Assembly (NCBI RefSeq): GCF_021648855.1
Contig: NZ_JAKJHX010000012.1
Location: forward strand, 1 to 64,000
DNA length: 64,000 bases
DNA from: Tychonema litorale BBK16
GTDB taxonomy: Bacteria > Cyanobacteriota > Cyanobacteriia > Cyanobacteriales > Microcoleaceae
Direction: 5' to 3'
The notes beneath the pieces are model-generated. The model was given only the letters and a program-made list of their open reading frames with translations. It ran no database searches and was not told the DNA's origin. A program made the translations under genes and the position numbers. Below, piece after piece: positions 7,734-16,907 of the stretch. Numbering within the stretch: position 1 is the first letter of the stretch; every line of letters starts with the position of its first letter.

Positions 7734-8660
7734 CTAATGACTAATTAAGCCAGTAAATACTCGTTGTGCTGGGCCTGTCATGTAAATCCGCTGGGAGACT
7801 TCTGACCATTCGATTTCCAAAACTCCACCGGGGAGTTCAACCGAAGTTGTCCGATCGCACTTACCAGTCAAAACCCCAGCCACCACAGTAGCACAAGCAC
7901 CAGTCCCACAAGCTAGAGTAATACCTGCGCCTCTTTCCCACACGCGCATTTTTACATAGTCCGATCGCATTACTTGAACAAATTCCGTGTTTGTACGCTG
8001 TGGAAACGCTTGATGGTGTTCAAATTGAGGCCCGACAGTTTCTAAAGCAACAGCCGAAACATCCTCCACAAAAGTAATGCAGTGAGGATTACCCATACTG
8101 ACGCAGGTAACAGACCAAGATTTGTCGGCTACTGCGATCGATACATCTATAACTTTCGCATCCGGTGCCGCCAAAGTCGTCGGAATTTCCGCAGCCAGCA
8201 GTCGAGGAACCCCCATATCGACCTTAACCTGACCGTCCGATCGCAATTCAGTGATAATAACACCCGCACCGGTATGAATCCGGTACTCAGTTTGAGATTC
8301 AGTCCCACCTTTAGCAACCGGGGATTGAGTTTCCTGCGACTTACTCCCCCCCTTAGCAAGGGGGGGTTGGGGGGGGTGAATTTCCGATCCTTCCAAATCC
8401 GCGATAAACTTAGCCAAACAGCGAATCCCATTACCACACATTTCCGGTTCCGAACCATCGGAATTAAAAATCCGCATCGTATAATCAGTAGCATTTTGCC
8501 CTGGAAGAGCAAAGATTACACCATCTGCACCGATGCCAAAATGTCGATCGCACAATACCACAGCTTGTTCTGGTGTTACCAAAGGTTCCGACGATTGTCG
8601 GTTGTCAACCAGAATAAAATCGTTACCCAGTCCATGATACTTTGTAAACTCGATCGGCAT
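7734..8660 (-). CDS. dapF: Diaminopimelate epimerase
   Basis: Converts LL- to meso-diaminopimelate, the precursor of lysine and of peptidoglycan cross-links; cytoplasmic, cofactor-free. Both catalytic cysteines are visible, in MCGNGIRC (first half) and ACGTGAC (second half). The product has 308 residues, about 30 more than usual for the family. The excess is residues about 95-125, containing PPLAKGG and VAKGG units, between the conserved [11 protein letters not shown] and YRIHTGAG segments; this is a translated intergenic repeat (see 8285-8378). The gene is divergent from hfq, an arrangement I recall from other cyanobacteria. Confidence 0.95.
   Translation of the reverse strand: MPIEFTKYHGLGNDFILVDNRQSSEPLVTPEQAVVLCDRHFGIGADGVIFALPGQNATDYTMRIFNSDGSEPEMCGNGIRCLAKFIADLEGSEIHPPQPPLAKGGSKSQETQSPVAKGGTESQTEYRIHTGAGVIITELRSDGQVKVDMGVPRLLAAEIPTTLAAPDAKVIDVSIAVADKSWSVTCVSMGNPHCITFVEDVSAVALETVGPQFEHHQAFPQRTNTEFVQVMRSDYVKMRVWERGAGITLACGTGACATVVAGVLTGKCDRTTSVELPGGVLEIEWSEVSQRIYMTGPAQRVFTGLISH
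8285..8378. repeat. CCCCCCTT-type palindromic repeat absorbed in frame into dapF
   Basis: A C/G-run palindrome (CCCCCCCTTAGCAAGGGGGGG and flanks) inside the dapF reading frame. The same kind of sequence forms the cores of the intergenic elements at 27869-28065 and 32198-32394. The frame is maintained and the translated segment is Pro/Gly/Lys/Ser-rich. Confidence 0.75.
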
Positions 8661-8726
8661 AAAAACAAACCTCTTTTGGTTAAAACTGATTAGATAGCAC
8701 GATTACCAAATTACCCATTTCCTAGT

Positions 8727-8939
8727 ATGTCTGAATTTGAGACCGGATTGCCCAGCGTTCGCCTAATACAAAGCTACATCAAAGACAAACAACAGATAGA
8801 ACTAAAACTCATTACCGGGGATTTGTTAGTTGGCAGAGTTTTTTGGCTAGATAATAGCTGCATTTGCCTCCTCGATGCCTCAGAAAAACAAATTCTCGTT
8901 TCGCGACCAGCCATCGCTTATATCAAAGCCAACGCTTGA
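8727..8939 (+). CDS. hfq: Hfq homologue (cyanobacterial type)
   Basis: 70 aa, the length of cyanobacterial Hfq. The N-terminus SEFETGLPSVRLIQSYIKD and the Sm1 strand pattern (IELKLITGDLLVGRVFWLD) followed by Sm2-like VSRPAIAYI match the Sm fold as found in cyanobacteria, which lacks the classic YKHAI motif of proteobacterial Hfq. Cyanobacterial Hfq is known from Synechocystis to matter for motility and to bind the pilus motor PilB rather than to act as a general RNA chaperone. The gene lies 66 bases from the divergent dapF, a conserved neighbourhood from memory. Confidence 0.88.
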   Translation: MSEFETGLPSVRLIQSYIKDKQQIELKLITGDLLVGRVFWLDNSCICLLDASEKQILVSRPAIAYIKANA

Positions 8940-9022
8940 GGGGAATTGGGAATTGGGCATGGGGCATGAGGCATGGGGCATAGGAATCGGTAGCCAATTC
9001 CCAATTCCCAATTCCCAATTCC
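8940..9022. repeat. Heptanucleotide repeats GGAATTG / GGGCATG and inverse
   Basis: The gap between convergent hfq and the antiporter gene is filled by TTGGGAATTGGGCAT-type units at its left and CCAATTC units at its right, so the transcript could fold into a long imperfect hairpin. Confidence 0.8.
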
Positions 9023-11338
9023 CTAATCACTAAACAGCTTTTCGCTGACTTGCACACTGACGAAAGGCAAATTCACAACAGGTGGCTGAACCACAGGTGC
9101 AGCAGTCCGCTGCATTAAACCGATTTCATAGAAGCCACCGCATAGTAACAAACGATCGCCCTCTTGCAAATCCGTGCTTCCCTCTGGCCAGCGAGTAAAC
9201 TTCCCTTCTCGCCGGATAGCCCGTACCTCCACCGCGTACTGAGTCAGCAACTCCACCTCCGAGAGTTTTTGACCAACCCAAGGACTGTTTTCTGGCAATC
9301 TCAGCCACTGACAAGAACTGTCGCCTTCGGGCACAGCAACTTCCCCCTTCGCCAGCAACTCAAAACTCACAAGTTCTTCCGGTTCGCCGACTACCAAAAT
9401 GCGATCGCCAGACTCCAAAGCCGTCTTACCATTGGGATAGTCAATTTCTTCGCCCTCTTGACGGACAATCGCCATCACACTGACCCCTGTCAACTGTCGC
9501 AAGTTAGTTTCTTCCAGAGTCATGCTAGCGATAGGAGAACCCTCCGGTAGGTTGTACCACTCGCTATTCATATCCTGAACAGCCACTTGTAAATCCCGCG
9601 AAATAGCAGCATTTTCTCGCGCCGGCCGCAATTCCAGATAGCGACTGCTGCGAATTTGCTGAACTTCCCGTCCAATGGCAATAGCTGACAAACCCATACC
9701 CGCCAACAAGTGGGCAGAAAGTTCTAAACTAGCCTCAAACTCCGGCTGTACAACTTCCCAAGCCCCCAGTTGATAAAGCAATTCGATATCTTTATCTTGG
9801 TTCGCCCGCACAATAATATCTAAATCTGGGACTAATTCTAAAGCTCGTTTCAGACACAAACGAGTGCTCATCGGATCTGGAAGCGTCACCGCCATTGCTT
9901 TTGCCCGTTCCACACCCGCAGCTTCCAATACGTGCAAGCTAGCAGCATTACCATAAACGTAAGGAATTCCCTGCACTCTACACTCTTGAATTCTGCTTTC
10001 CGATTCATCAATTACCACAACTGCACAATTGCGACTTAGCAACATTTTGACTAAATTTCTACCGACTCGCCCGTAGCCACAAACCACAATATGATTTTGA
10101 TCTGGCAAAGTTTCAGCTATTGCCACAGGTTGAGATGTTGTGTCAAAATAGCGCCGCAAAGGCCCGAAGTTTTCCGCCCACTTCAATAACTGTGGCACAC
10201 TTCTTAATACAAATGGTGTCAACACTAGGGTAACTGCTGTCGTTCCCAAAATTAATAGATAAACATTTCGCGAAACCAGTCCCAATGCTTGGCCGGAACT
10301 GGCGAGAACAAAGGAGAATTCTCCAATTTGAGCTAAGCCCAAACCTGCGATTAATGCTGTTTTTAGTGGATAGCCGAACAATCGGACGATCGGGGTTATG
10401 ATCAAAAACTTACCGACAAATACTAAAAATACCAGTCCCAGGATTAATTCTAGATGGTTCCACAGAAACAACGGGTCAATTAACATTCCGATGGTGACAA
10501 AAAATAGGGATGCAAAAATATCTCGCAAAGGCTCTACATAAGTTAGAGTTTGGTCAGCATATTCCACCTCAGAAATCATCAAACCCGCCACAAATGCTCC
10601 CATCTCGATCGAGAAACCCAAATATTCAGTCAGCAGCGCAATCCCCAAAGCCAAAACCACAACTCCCAGCAAAAACAGTTCCCGACTCTCTGTTCTAGCC
10701 AAGTAGCGCAGCAAACGAGGAATCACCCAAATGCCCGCAACTACAGCACCCGCAGCAAATAAACTAATTCGCAGCAGCGCAAAGGCTACTGTGATCCCAA
10801 TGGTTTCTATGGGCTGGTTGAGGGCGGGCAAAACGGCCAGCATTAGTCCCAATGCTAAATCTTGAACTACCAATATTCCCAGCATCACTTGACCGTGGGA
10901 AGTACCAGCTTCATTGCGTTCCATCAAGCACTTCAGTACCACTGCTGTGGAGGAGAGTGACAGAATTGCTCCCAGAAACACGCCTTGGGCTGGTGATTCT
11001 ACCCAGCCTACAGCTAAGGAGGTGAAAGTAGTAATCGCGATCGTCAGGACAATTTGCAAACTCCCGCCACCCAGACTAATGGCTTTAACTTTCTGGAGTT
11101 CGGCGAAAGAAAATTCCACTCCTAGGGCAAATAACAGAAAAGCAACACCGAATTCAGCCAGCGTGTCTACCTGAATTAATTGTTTAATCAGCCCCAAACC
11201 TGCGGGCCCAACTACCATCCCTCCCAGGAGATAGCCCAGAATTACCGGCTGTCGCAACAGCGAGGCAAACAGTCCTCCTGCTGCGGCAGCAGCGAGAACT
11301 AGAACTAAGTCAACGATCAGTCGGAAGTCTTCTTGCAC
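9023..11338 (-). CDS. KefB-type cation:proton antiporter with RCK domains
   Basis: 771 aa inner-membrane monovalent cation/proton antiporter of the CPA2 family. Residues about 1-380 form the Na/H-exchanger domain with about 12-13 membrane segments. A TrkA-N (RCK) nucleotide-binding domain begins with the Rossmann motif VVCGYGRVGRN near residue 420. Two TrkA-C ligand-binding domains follow (about 550-635 and 660-735; note the two LxSGDRILV/LQEGDRLLL ends). The start is a GTG at 11338 without a clear ribosome site. Likely role: potassium or sodium efflux regulated by NAD(H) or another ligand; the ion cannot be fixed from sequence. It is divergent from the peptidase gene at 11621. Confidence 0.88.
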   Translation of the reverse strand: MQEDFRLIVDLVLVLAAAAAGGLFASLLRQPVILGYLLGGMVVGPAGLGLIKQLIQVDTLAEFGVAFLLFALGVEFSFAELQKVKAISLGGGSLQIVLTIAITTFTSLAVGWVESPAQGVFLGAILSLSSTAVVLKCLMERNEAGTSHGQVMLGILVVQDLALGLMLAVLPALNQPIETIGITVAFALLRISLFAAGAVVAGIWVIPRLLRYLARTESRELFLLGVVVLALGIALLTEYLGFSIEMGAFVAGLMISEVEYADQTLTYVEPLRDIFASLFFVTIGMLIDPLFLWNHLELILGLVFLVFVGKFLIITPIVRLFGYPLKTALIAGLGLAQIGEFSFVLASSGQALGLVSRNVYLLILGTTAVTLVLTPFVLRSVPQLLKWAENFGPLRRYFDTTSQPVAIAETLPDQNHIVVCGYGRVGRNLVKMLLSRNCAVVVIDESESRIQECRVQGIPYVYGNAASLHVLEAAGVERAKAMAVTLPDPMSTRLCLKRALELVPDLDIIVRANQDKDIELLYQLGAWEVVQPEFEASLELSAHLLAGMGLSAIAIGREVQQIRSSRYLELRPARENAAISRDLQVAVQDMNSEWYNLPEGSPIASMTLEETNLRQLTGVSVMAIVRQEGEEIDYPNGKTALESGDRILVVGEPEELVSFELLAKGEVAVPEGDSSCQWLRLPENSPWVGQKLSEVELLTQYAVEVRAIRREGKFTRWPEGSTDLQEGDRLLLCGGFYEIGLMQRTAAPVVQPPVVNLPFVSVQVSEKLFSD

Positions 11339-11509
11339 AACTTATATGAAAAAAGTGTAAAGTTATATTATAGTGTTTATAGTGGTGACTATGTTGAAGG
11401 AGTTGAGTATGCTTTTGATGCTGGGTAAAATACATTCTTTGATTCATGTATAGTGACATTAACTATGGTCTTTACAGGCTATATATTGTACTTTTTCATT
11501 AAAAAAGCA

Positions 11510-11538
11510 TTGACATTTTGTGTGAGTAAAAATACAGT
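11510..11538 (+). promoter_or_regulatory. Candidate sigma-70-type promoter of the M23 peptidase gene
   Basis: TTGACA (11510-11515), 17-base spacer, TACAGT (11533-11538), in an AT-rich gap, about 80 bases before the ATG at 11621. The -35 box is perfect; the -10 box matches TATAAT at four of six positions. Confidence 0.45.
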
Positions 11539-11620
11539 AAAAAACAGTTATCCCTCAAAACAGGTTGAGCTGTATTTTTAATAAAAATATCTGCCCTCTC
11601 AAAATTAAAGATACTTAACT

Positions 11621-12559
11621 ATGGTCGCGACTGTAAATCAAGCCAACTGCGGGCAAAATGTCAAAACAATTTTGGCGGCTATTAGATGGTGGCGAGGGTT
11701 GAAGGCAAACGGACTCACTATGAGTGTGAGTGGGGGAATTTTTGCCAGCATTCTGAGTCTGGTATCGCCTGTGCAAGCTTTGCAGGTGCAGGTGACACCA
11801 ACAAATCCTGAATTGGGAGATACGCTGTCAGTAATGATTCAGGTAGATGGTAGCGGTGAAACTCCAACGGTTTCTGTACAGCAAAAAAAATACCCAGCGT
11901 TTCCAATGGGGAACAACCGCTTTCGGGCTCTGCTACCGACAACCCCGCTAGAAAAACCTGGTACTCGCCTTCTGCAAGTTACTGGTGATGGACAAGTACA
12001 GAATTTGAGTGTACAAGTCCGATCGCGCAATTTTCCCACTCAATCAATCACGCTACCACCAGGGAAAGATAATGTGGGTAGTGATGCGGAGTTCGATCGC
12101 GTAGACGCATTTAAAGCACTGGTAACACCCCAAAAGTTTTGGAATGGCCCCCTTTTACGACCCAACTCCGGCGAAATTACCACCATTTACGGCGTGCGAC
12201 GATACTATAATGGGGTGTTTGCCCAAGATTACTACCACCGTGGCGTTGATTACGCCGGTGCTTACGGTTCCCCTGTCATCGCACCGGCTGCTGGTCGAGT
12301 CTCTCTCGTCGGACGGGAATCCCAAGGGTTTAAAATTCACGGTAATGTCGTTGGTATCGACCACGGTCAAGGAGTAGCAAGTATTTTGATGCACTTGAGC
12401 CGGATTGATGTCAAGGAGGGGGATTTAGTTCAAGCTGGTCAAGTAATTGGGGCTCTGGGATCGACGGGGGCTTCGACAGGCCCTCACCTGCACTGGGGAC
12501 TTTATGTGAATGGGCAGTCGGTAGATCCAGTACCTTGGAGAATTCAGGGAATTGAGTAG
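11621..12559 (+). CDS. M23 family (LytM) metallopeptidase, secreted or membrane-anchored
   Basis: 312 aa. A hydrophobic segment near residues 33-52 (ending VQALQ) should be a signal peptide or anchor, after a long cationic N-terminal region. The M23 domain fills residues about 180-310: zinc-site HRGVDYAG (H-x3-D), and the HLHWGLY motif near the C-terminus carrying the catalytic and zinc-binding His. A beta-rich domain of about 110 residues separates anchor and catalytic domain. Likely a periplasmic peptidoglycan endopeptidase or an activator of amidases. It is monocistronic, with a hairpin 14 bases past the stop. Confidence 0.9.
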   Translation: MVATVNQANCGQNVKTILAAIRWWRGLKANGLTMSVSGGIFASILSLVSPVQALQVQVTPTNPELGDTLSVMIQVDGSGETPTVSVQQKKYPAFPMGNNRFRALLPTTPLEKPGTRLLQVTGDGQVQNLSVQVRSRNFPTQSITLPPGKDNVGSDAEFDRVDAFKALVTPQKFWNGPLLRPNSGEITTIYGVRRYYNGVFAQDYYHRGVDYAGAYGSPVIAPAAGRVSLVGRESQGFKIHGNVVGIDHGQGVASILMHLSRIDVKEGDLVQAGQVIGALGSTGASTGPHLHWGLYVNGQSVDPVPWRIQGIE

Positions 12560-12573
12560 TATTTTGAGGAATT

Positions 12574-12593
12574 TTGACGAATTTATTCGTCAA
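12574..12593 (+). terminator. Hairpin terminator after the M23 peptidase gene
   Basis: Perfect 8-base stem TTGACGAA / TTCGTCAA with a TTTA loop. It is AT-rich and only weakly followed by T residues, so efficiency is uncertain. Confidence 0.45.
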
Positions 12594-12766
12594 TTATGGG
12601 GTAAGTTTGTGGCTGGGGCGTGCAGATAACTGATATTAGTTGTCGCTATTGAGTTAGGATGGGCGTTAAAATTCTTAACTCCAATTTCCAAACTCCAATC
12701 TCAAGACGCTAGCAATCGTGTCTTCAAAAAAACTCTATTAATGATGCCGTTGAGTGGGAAGTATAT

Positions 12767-13306
12767 ATGAGTATTGAAAAAATTGTTGAACAAGCTTTGC
12801 AAGACGGCTATTTAACGCCGTCTATGGAAGCTGAGGTGGGGCGAATCTGTAATACGGCTTCAGAATTGTCGATCGAAGAGTATATGGCTCTAGATCGCCT
12901 GATGGGAGCTTTATTGACTGGGGAAGTTGTGGTTTTGCCCCGCAAACAGTTTATCAACGTGATGGAAGAGTTGGTTCTTAGCGATGCGATCGCCAGGGTT
13001 GCAGAGATTGAGGCTACTAGCGATCAGAGCCTGGACGTGGGAGATATTGCGGCTTATGCTCTAAATAGACTGCCCCCTCTCTACGCTACGACTGAGGAAG
13101 GAGCTCACTTTCAAAGGGCTAGGGCGAAAGAGCAACTTTATGATTTGATTGCCAAAGAAGTCAAAGCTGCGATCGACCGAAACCTGGATAGACCAGATCC
13201 GGTCAACCCGACTGCTTTGGGTAAGCCGTCTTCTGGAACCGAAGTTCTCTCGAATTTAAGCAATTGGTTGCAAGCTAACGCCGCTAATTTTGAGCAACAC
13301 CCTTAG
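12767..13306 (+). CDS. ComFB family protein (possible cyclic dinucleotide receptor)
   Basis: 179 aa. The C-terminal two-thirds match the late-competence ComFB family of cyanobacteria: NVMEELVL, then a conserved AYALNRLPPLYATTEEG block at about residues 104-122 and a Lys/Arg-rich helix. Cyanobacterial ComFB-domain proteins (CdgR in Anabaena, Slr1970-like proteins) have been reported to bind c-di-GMP or c-di-AMP and to influence cell size and natural competence; I transfer this only as a hypothesis. The N-terminal 60 residues form a helical extension. It is monocistronic and convergent with thf1. Confidence 0.78.
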   Translation: MSIEKIVEQALQDGYLTPSMEAEVGRICNTASELSIEEYMALDRLMGALLTGEVVVLPRKQFINVMEELVLSDAIARVAEIEATSDQSLDVGDIAAYALNRLPPLYATTEEGAHFQRARAKEQLYDLIAKEVKAAIDRNLDRPDPVNPTALGKPSSGTEVLSNLSNWLQANAANFEQHP

Positions 13307-13337
13307 TCAAAAAAACCTACAGATATCTTGCAGATAG

Positions 13338-13366
13338 GTAGGGACACGGCAATGCCGTGTCCCTAC
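13338..13366. repeat. Palindromic repeat R1 (GTAGGGACACGGCA/TGCCGTGTCCCTAC)
   Basis: A perfect or near-perfect 29-base palindrome between the convergent comFB and thf1 genes. Related copies lie at 15063, about 17995-18146, 46676, 49117 and around the elements at 27869 and 32198. It may serve as a bidirectional terminator here. Confidence 0.85.
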
Positions 13367-13396
13367 TAATTTTGAGCAACATCCAACCTCAAGTAA

Positions 13397-14116
13397 TTAA
13401 TTCGTACTTTCAGTGGAGTCTACCGCAGAGCTAGCACTAGCTTGATTAGCTAGATCGCGCTTTTCGCGTTTTTTCCGTTCCGCTTGGATCACATCTTCGA
13501 GCACGATTCGTGCTTGAGCCATTTTTTCCAAGTTACTGCGGTACAAGTCCAAATCTTTGCTAACTTTGTCTTCCGGTAGATGCAATGCTGCACTTACTGT
13601 TTTGAGCGTGTTGTTTAGCGTTTCTTGGTCTTTTACCAAACTGGGGTCAGCTTTTTCTAACAGGGAGAATAAGCCGATCGCAAATAAGCGACTGTACTTG
13701 AATTGAGGGTTATTGGCGATCGCCTCTAAAGACCCTTGCAAATCTCCTGTATCATCAAAACTGGTCGAGCGATCGAGCCACGACAGCAACTCCGTACCGG
13801 AAAGTCTGTCCGCCAAAGCTTCCAATCTGTGGGCATCTTGCTTATAGCGATCGGGGTCACTTTCTATGGATTTGCACAAACCATTAAAAATCGAATCCTG
13901 GTCTTTTTCTGGGAGGTATCCCAACATGAATCGATTGAATGCTGTCACCACACCTAAAGCATAGACAGAGTCGTATTGAAAATCGGCATTCGCCGAAAGC
14001 AAGTGCATTTCTACCATCAACTCTTCTACCACTCGTCGGTAAATTGAGTTGATCGGCCGAGTATGAATCGTATAGAAACTTCGCTTAGTATCTGAAACAG
14101 TACGGTTCTTGTTCAC
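13397..14116 (-). CDS. thf1: Photosystem II biogenesis protein Thf1/Psp29
   Basis: 239 aa. The N-terminus RTVSDTKRSFYTIHTRPIN and the segment YRRVVEELMVEMHLLS followed by YDSVYALGVVTAFNRFM are diagnostic of Thf1 (THYLAKOID FORMATION 1, Psp29/Psb29). The protein is known to copurify with photosystem II, and in Synechocystis it interacts with FtsH proteases and stabilises them during PSII repair. The start is GTG at 14116. The C-terminal third is a charged coiled-coil ending in a Ser/Ala-rich tail. Confidence 0.93.
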   Translation of the reverse strand: MNKNRTVSDTKRSFYTIHTRPINSIYRRVVEELMVEMHLLSANADFQYDSVYALGVVTAFNRFMLGYLPEKDQDSIFNGLCKSIESDPDRYKQDAHRLEALADRLSGTELLSWLDRSTSFDDTGDLQGSLEAIANNPQFKYSRLFAIGLFSLLEKADPSLVKDQETLNNTLKTVSAALHLPEDKVSKDLDLYRSNLEKMAQARIVLEDVIQAERKKREKRDLANQASASSAVDSTESTN

Positions 14117-14404
14117 TGAGTCTTATATGTAAATAATTTTGCCGTAGCGATTGTGCTGGGCGGCATGATTGACACTCCCCATTTTCTTAGGGACTTTTGT
14201 ACAATTATATCTTAGCTGGAATCGTTAACAAACTTAATATTATGATTAGATCAAATTGACATTTGCATTGCACAATCAAGTTTTATTGTCAAGCTACAAG
14301 GTCTAATATGTGTATCGCGATCGGTATCAAGCAATTTTATCCCCAGACACTTGATTAATCTGCGGAAGCAAATATTCAATCCAAAATCTCAAACCTCAAA
14401 TCCC

Positions 14405-15025
14405 ATGACACTCTCTCCAGAATTAATCGCTTTAGCCCAGTACATGGCAGGCGATTTTGACAACCGCGAACAAGCACTTGCCGAGCCGGTATGGTACGTG
14501 CATCTTCGCTTTTGGCAAAGACCACTGCCCGTTTCTCTATTTTCAGAACCCAGCATCGCCCTGTTTGCAGAACAAGCCAACATTCTCGAATTAGACAAAC
14601 CATACCGTCCCCGCATCGTGCAACTGAGGCAATCACAGACAGCGCCGGGACTTCTAGAAGCTCAGTATTATATGTTCAAGGATATTGAAGCCGTCAAAGG
14701 AGCAGGTCGCAACCCCGACTTGCTCTTAAAGCTAAATCGGGAGCAAATCCAACTCCTTCCAGGCTGCACCCTGTCGGTGGCGGTGCAAAACCTAGACCCC
14801 AACCGCTATCGGTTTCGGGCATCATTGCCCGTGGGTACTCCATGCTGCTTTACCTACGGAGGTCAAAATTTCCAAGTAGACTTGGGATTTGAAGCAGCGG
14901 CCGAAGAATTTTTCAGCTATGACAAGGGAATAGACCCCAAAACAGGCAAGGCTATTTGGGGAGCTCTAATGGGCCCTTTTAGATTTGTCAAGCGTCAGGA
15001 TTTCGCTTCTGAGATATGGATTTGA
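14405..15025 (+). CDS. cpcT: CpcT/CpeT family phycobiliprotein lyase
   Basis: Predicted to attach phycocyanobilin to a Cys of the phycocyanin (or phycoerythrocyanin) beta subunit. Start set at ATG 14405 (MTLSPELIALAQYMAGDFDN), the usual beginning of the family; the frame is open upstream without conserved residues. At 206 aa it has the family length. Conserved features: the FDN(R)EQA segment, WYVHLRFWQRPLP, YRPRIVQL, the basic AQYYMFKD strand of the beta-barrel and the C-terminal GPFRFVKR. The choice CpcT over CpeT or another paralogue is uncertain. It is convergent with the STAS gene, with an R1 palindrome between. Confidence 0.85.
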   Translation: MTLSPELIALAQYMAGDFDNREQALAEPVWYVHLRFWQRPLPVSLFSEPSIALFAEQANILELDKPYRPRIVQLRQSQTAPGLLEAQYYMFKDIEAVKGAGRNPDLLLKLNREQIQLLPGCTLSVAVQNLDPNRYRFRASLPVGTPCCFTYGGQNFQVDLGFEAAAEEFFSYDKGIDPKTGKAIWGALMGPFRFVKRQDFASEIWI

Positions 15026-15062
15026 AGGAAGAAGGGTATACACCGCATATCGGTCAATCCGC

Positions 15063-15091
15063 GTAGGGACACGGCATTGCCATGTCCCTAC
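15063..15091. repeat. Palindromic repeat R1
   Basis: GTAGGGACACGGCATTGCCATGTCCCTAC, one mismatch from a perfect palindrome, between the convergent cpcT and STAS genes. Confidence 0.85.
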
Positions 15092-15162
15092 TGCTGTATT
15101 CCTGGGAGTCTGGGACTCTCAATCTTCAGATTCCCTTACACCGCAGACGATGCAAGATGTCC

Positions 15163-15525
15163 TCAACTGGCGCGAGGAACTCCCTCCAAAGCTTCTTCTT
15201 CAGTCTCAAAAATTTCAAACACAGAATCCATCATGGTGACTTCAAACACCAGTTTGGCTTCTGGATGAACATTGCAAATCCGAAAACTCCCCTTGACTTT
15301 ATCTGCATCTCTCATACCTGCCACAAGTGAGGTCAGTCCAGAACTATCAATAAAGTTAACCTGACCAAGATTCACTACGACATGACGGCTAAGTTTGGAA
15401 ATACACTCTTGCAACTTGAGGCGGAATTGCCAAGCTGTTGTGATGTCCAGCCGTCCAGTCGGTGCTAAGACGATAACTGTTGTACCGTCTTGAAGCGTGT
15501 GGGTTTTTTGATCAATATGAATCAC
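15163..15525 (-). CDS. STAS-domain anti-sigma-factor antagonist
   Basis: A single STAS domain of about 120 aa. The phospho-acceptor region NFIDSSGLTSLV is intact, with Ser61 or Ser62 after the Asp in the numbering used here. Start chosen at GTG 15525 (MIHIDQKT) because AGGGAAGGG lies just upstream; a TTG at 15540 is the alternative. Such proteins act in partner-switching with an anti-sigma kinase and a PP2C phosphatase, but neither partner is encoded nearby. It is upstream of no obvious operon mate. Confidence 0.88.
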   Translation of the reverse strand: MIHIDQKTHTLQDGTTVIVLAPTGRLDITTAWQFRLKLQECISKLSRHVVVNLGQVNFIDSSGLTSLVAGMRDADKVKGSFRICNVHPEAKLVFEVTMMDSVFEIFETEEEALEGVPRAS

Positions 15526-15605
15526 TGACCCTTCCCTCAAAATATTATCTATCGCGGTGGTTACTTTTCCAGTAGTTTAACTCAGGTCGGTAACTACAGA
15601 GGCAT

Positions 15606-16625
15606 CTAATTTGCCCAATCTTGTGGTTTTAAGAATTTCGAGTACAGTTCAGCTTCTGGAGAGTTGGGTTCTGGCTCAAAACAGTATTCCCAGCGTACCA
15701 AAGGCGGCAGGGACATCAGAATCGATTCTGTACGTCCATTTGTCTGCAAACCAAAAGTTGTGCCCCGATCGTACACTAAGTTAAATTCGACATAGCGACC
15801 GCGACGGTAAAGTTGGAAATTACGTTCACGTTCGCCGTATTCTGTCGATCGACGTTTTTCAATAATTGGCACATAGGCCGGTAAAAATGCCTTACCACAT
15901 TCTTGCACAAAAGCAAACACCGAATCCCAACTGCGATCTTCCGGCTTCCCGATTTCATTACTATACGCAGCAGCCTTCCCTTTGACATTCTGGTCACGAT
16001 AAAGCGGGCCTTTACCATTTTGGTAGTCAAAAAAGATGCCACCGACACCGCGAGTTTCTTGGCGGTGAGGCAAGTAGAAATATTCATCGCACCAGAGTTT
16101 AAAAGCCGGATAATATCCAGGATGGTGCTTATCGCAAGCTGTTTTCAGAGTGTTGTGAAAATGAGTAGCATCCTCAGCAAAGGGGTAATAGGGAGTCAAA
16201 TCGATACCACCGCCAAACCACCAAATGGGGCCAGCTTCAAAATAGCGATAATTCAGGTGAACCGTCGGCAAATAGGGATTGCGAGGGTGCAGCACTATCG
16301 AAATACCAGTGGCATAAAAATCGTGACCCGCCGCTTCTGGGTGCTTGGTCAAAATCAAAGCAGGCAAACTTTCGCCCCACACTTGGGAAAAATTCACCCC
16401 ACCCTGTTCAAACACATCCCCTTCGCGCATGACGCGAGAACGTCCACCGCCACCTTCGGAACGTTCCCAAGCATCCTCTTTAAATTTCCCGCTGCCATCT
16501 AGTTGTTCTAGGCCTTGACAAATTTCATCTTGTAAGCCTTTCATAAATTGACTGACTTTAGCTCTAGAGTCAGTCGGTGGCAAAAACGGGGAAGTCGCTG
16601 TTTTAAGTGTTGTAGAAACTGTCAT
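15606..16625 (-). CDS. hemF: Oxygen-dependent coproporphyrinogen III oxidase
   Basis: 339 aa, full length. It catalyses the O2-dependent oxidative decarboxylation of coproporphyrinogen III to protoporphyrinogen IX on the haem/chlorophyll route. Family blocks visible: [62 protein letters not shown], and [15 protein letters not shown]. The ATG at 16625 is followed by the usual short variable N-terminus. Monocistronic; the STAS gene lies downstream on the same strand across a 65-base gap. Confidence 0.96.
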   Translation of the reverse strand: MTVSTTLKTATSPFLPPTDSRAKVSQFMKGLQDEICQGLEQLDGSGKFKEDAWERSEGGGGRSRVMREGDVFEQGGVNFSQVWGESLPALILTKHPEAAGHDFYATGISIVLHPRNPYLPTVHLNYRYFEAGPIWWFGGGIDLTPYYPFAEDATHFHNTLKTACDKHHPGYYPAFKLWCDEYFYLPHRQETRGVGGIFFDYQNGKGPLYRDQNVKGKAAAYSNEIGKPEDRSWDSVFAFVQECGKAFLPAYVPIIEKRRSTEYGERERNFQLYRRGRYVEFNLVYDRGTTFGLQTNGRTESILMSLPPLVRWEYCFEPEPNSPEAELYSKFLKPQDWAN

Positions 16626-16907
16626 CCGATTTTAGATTTTAGATTTTAGATTGGAGAATTGAAGAATTGCGACCACGGCTCAATTCGGAGATTTTGACCA
16701 AATTGCTTTCAGTCGTAGAAATTCTTAGCCATCGGATATGAGTTTGAGATGTACGATAGTGCCCAAATCCTGTCGGCACTGTAATTATGCCACCCCAAAG
16801 TCTGAAAAAGATCTCTATGAAGTTACATTAAAAAATAGCAATAAAAATATACTGAAAGATTGATCGCATATTACAGACCAAATTGCAGAGCTATGGTGGA
16901 GAACACA

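Noticed and set aside
14117-14404. Gap between thf1 and cpcT as possible small RNA locus
   Set aside because: AT-rich sequence without clear hairpin plus T-run or conserved motif; nothing supportable.
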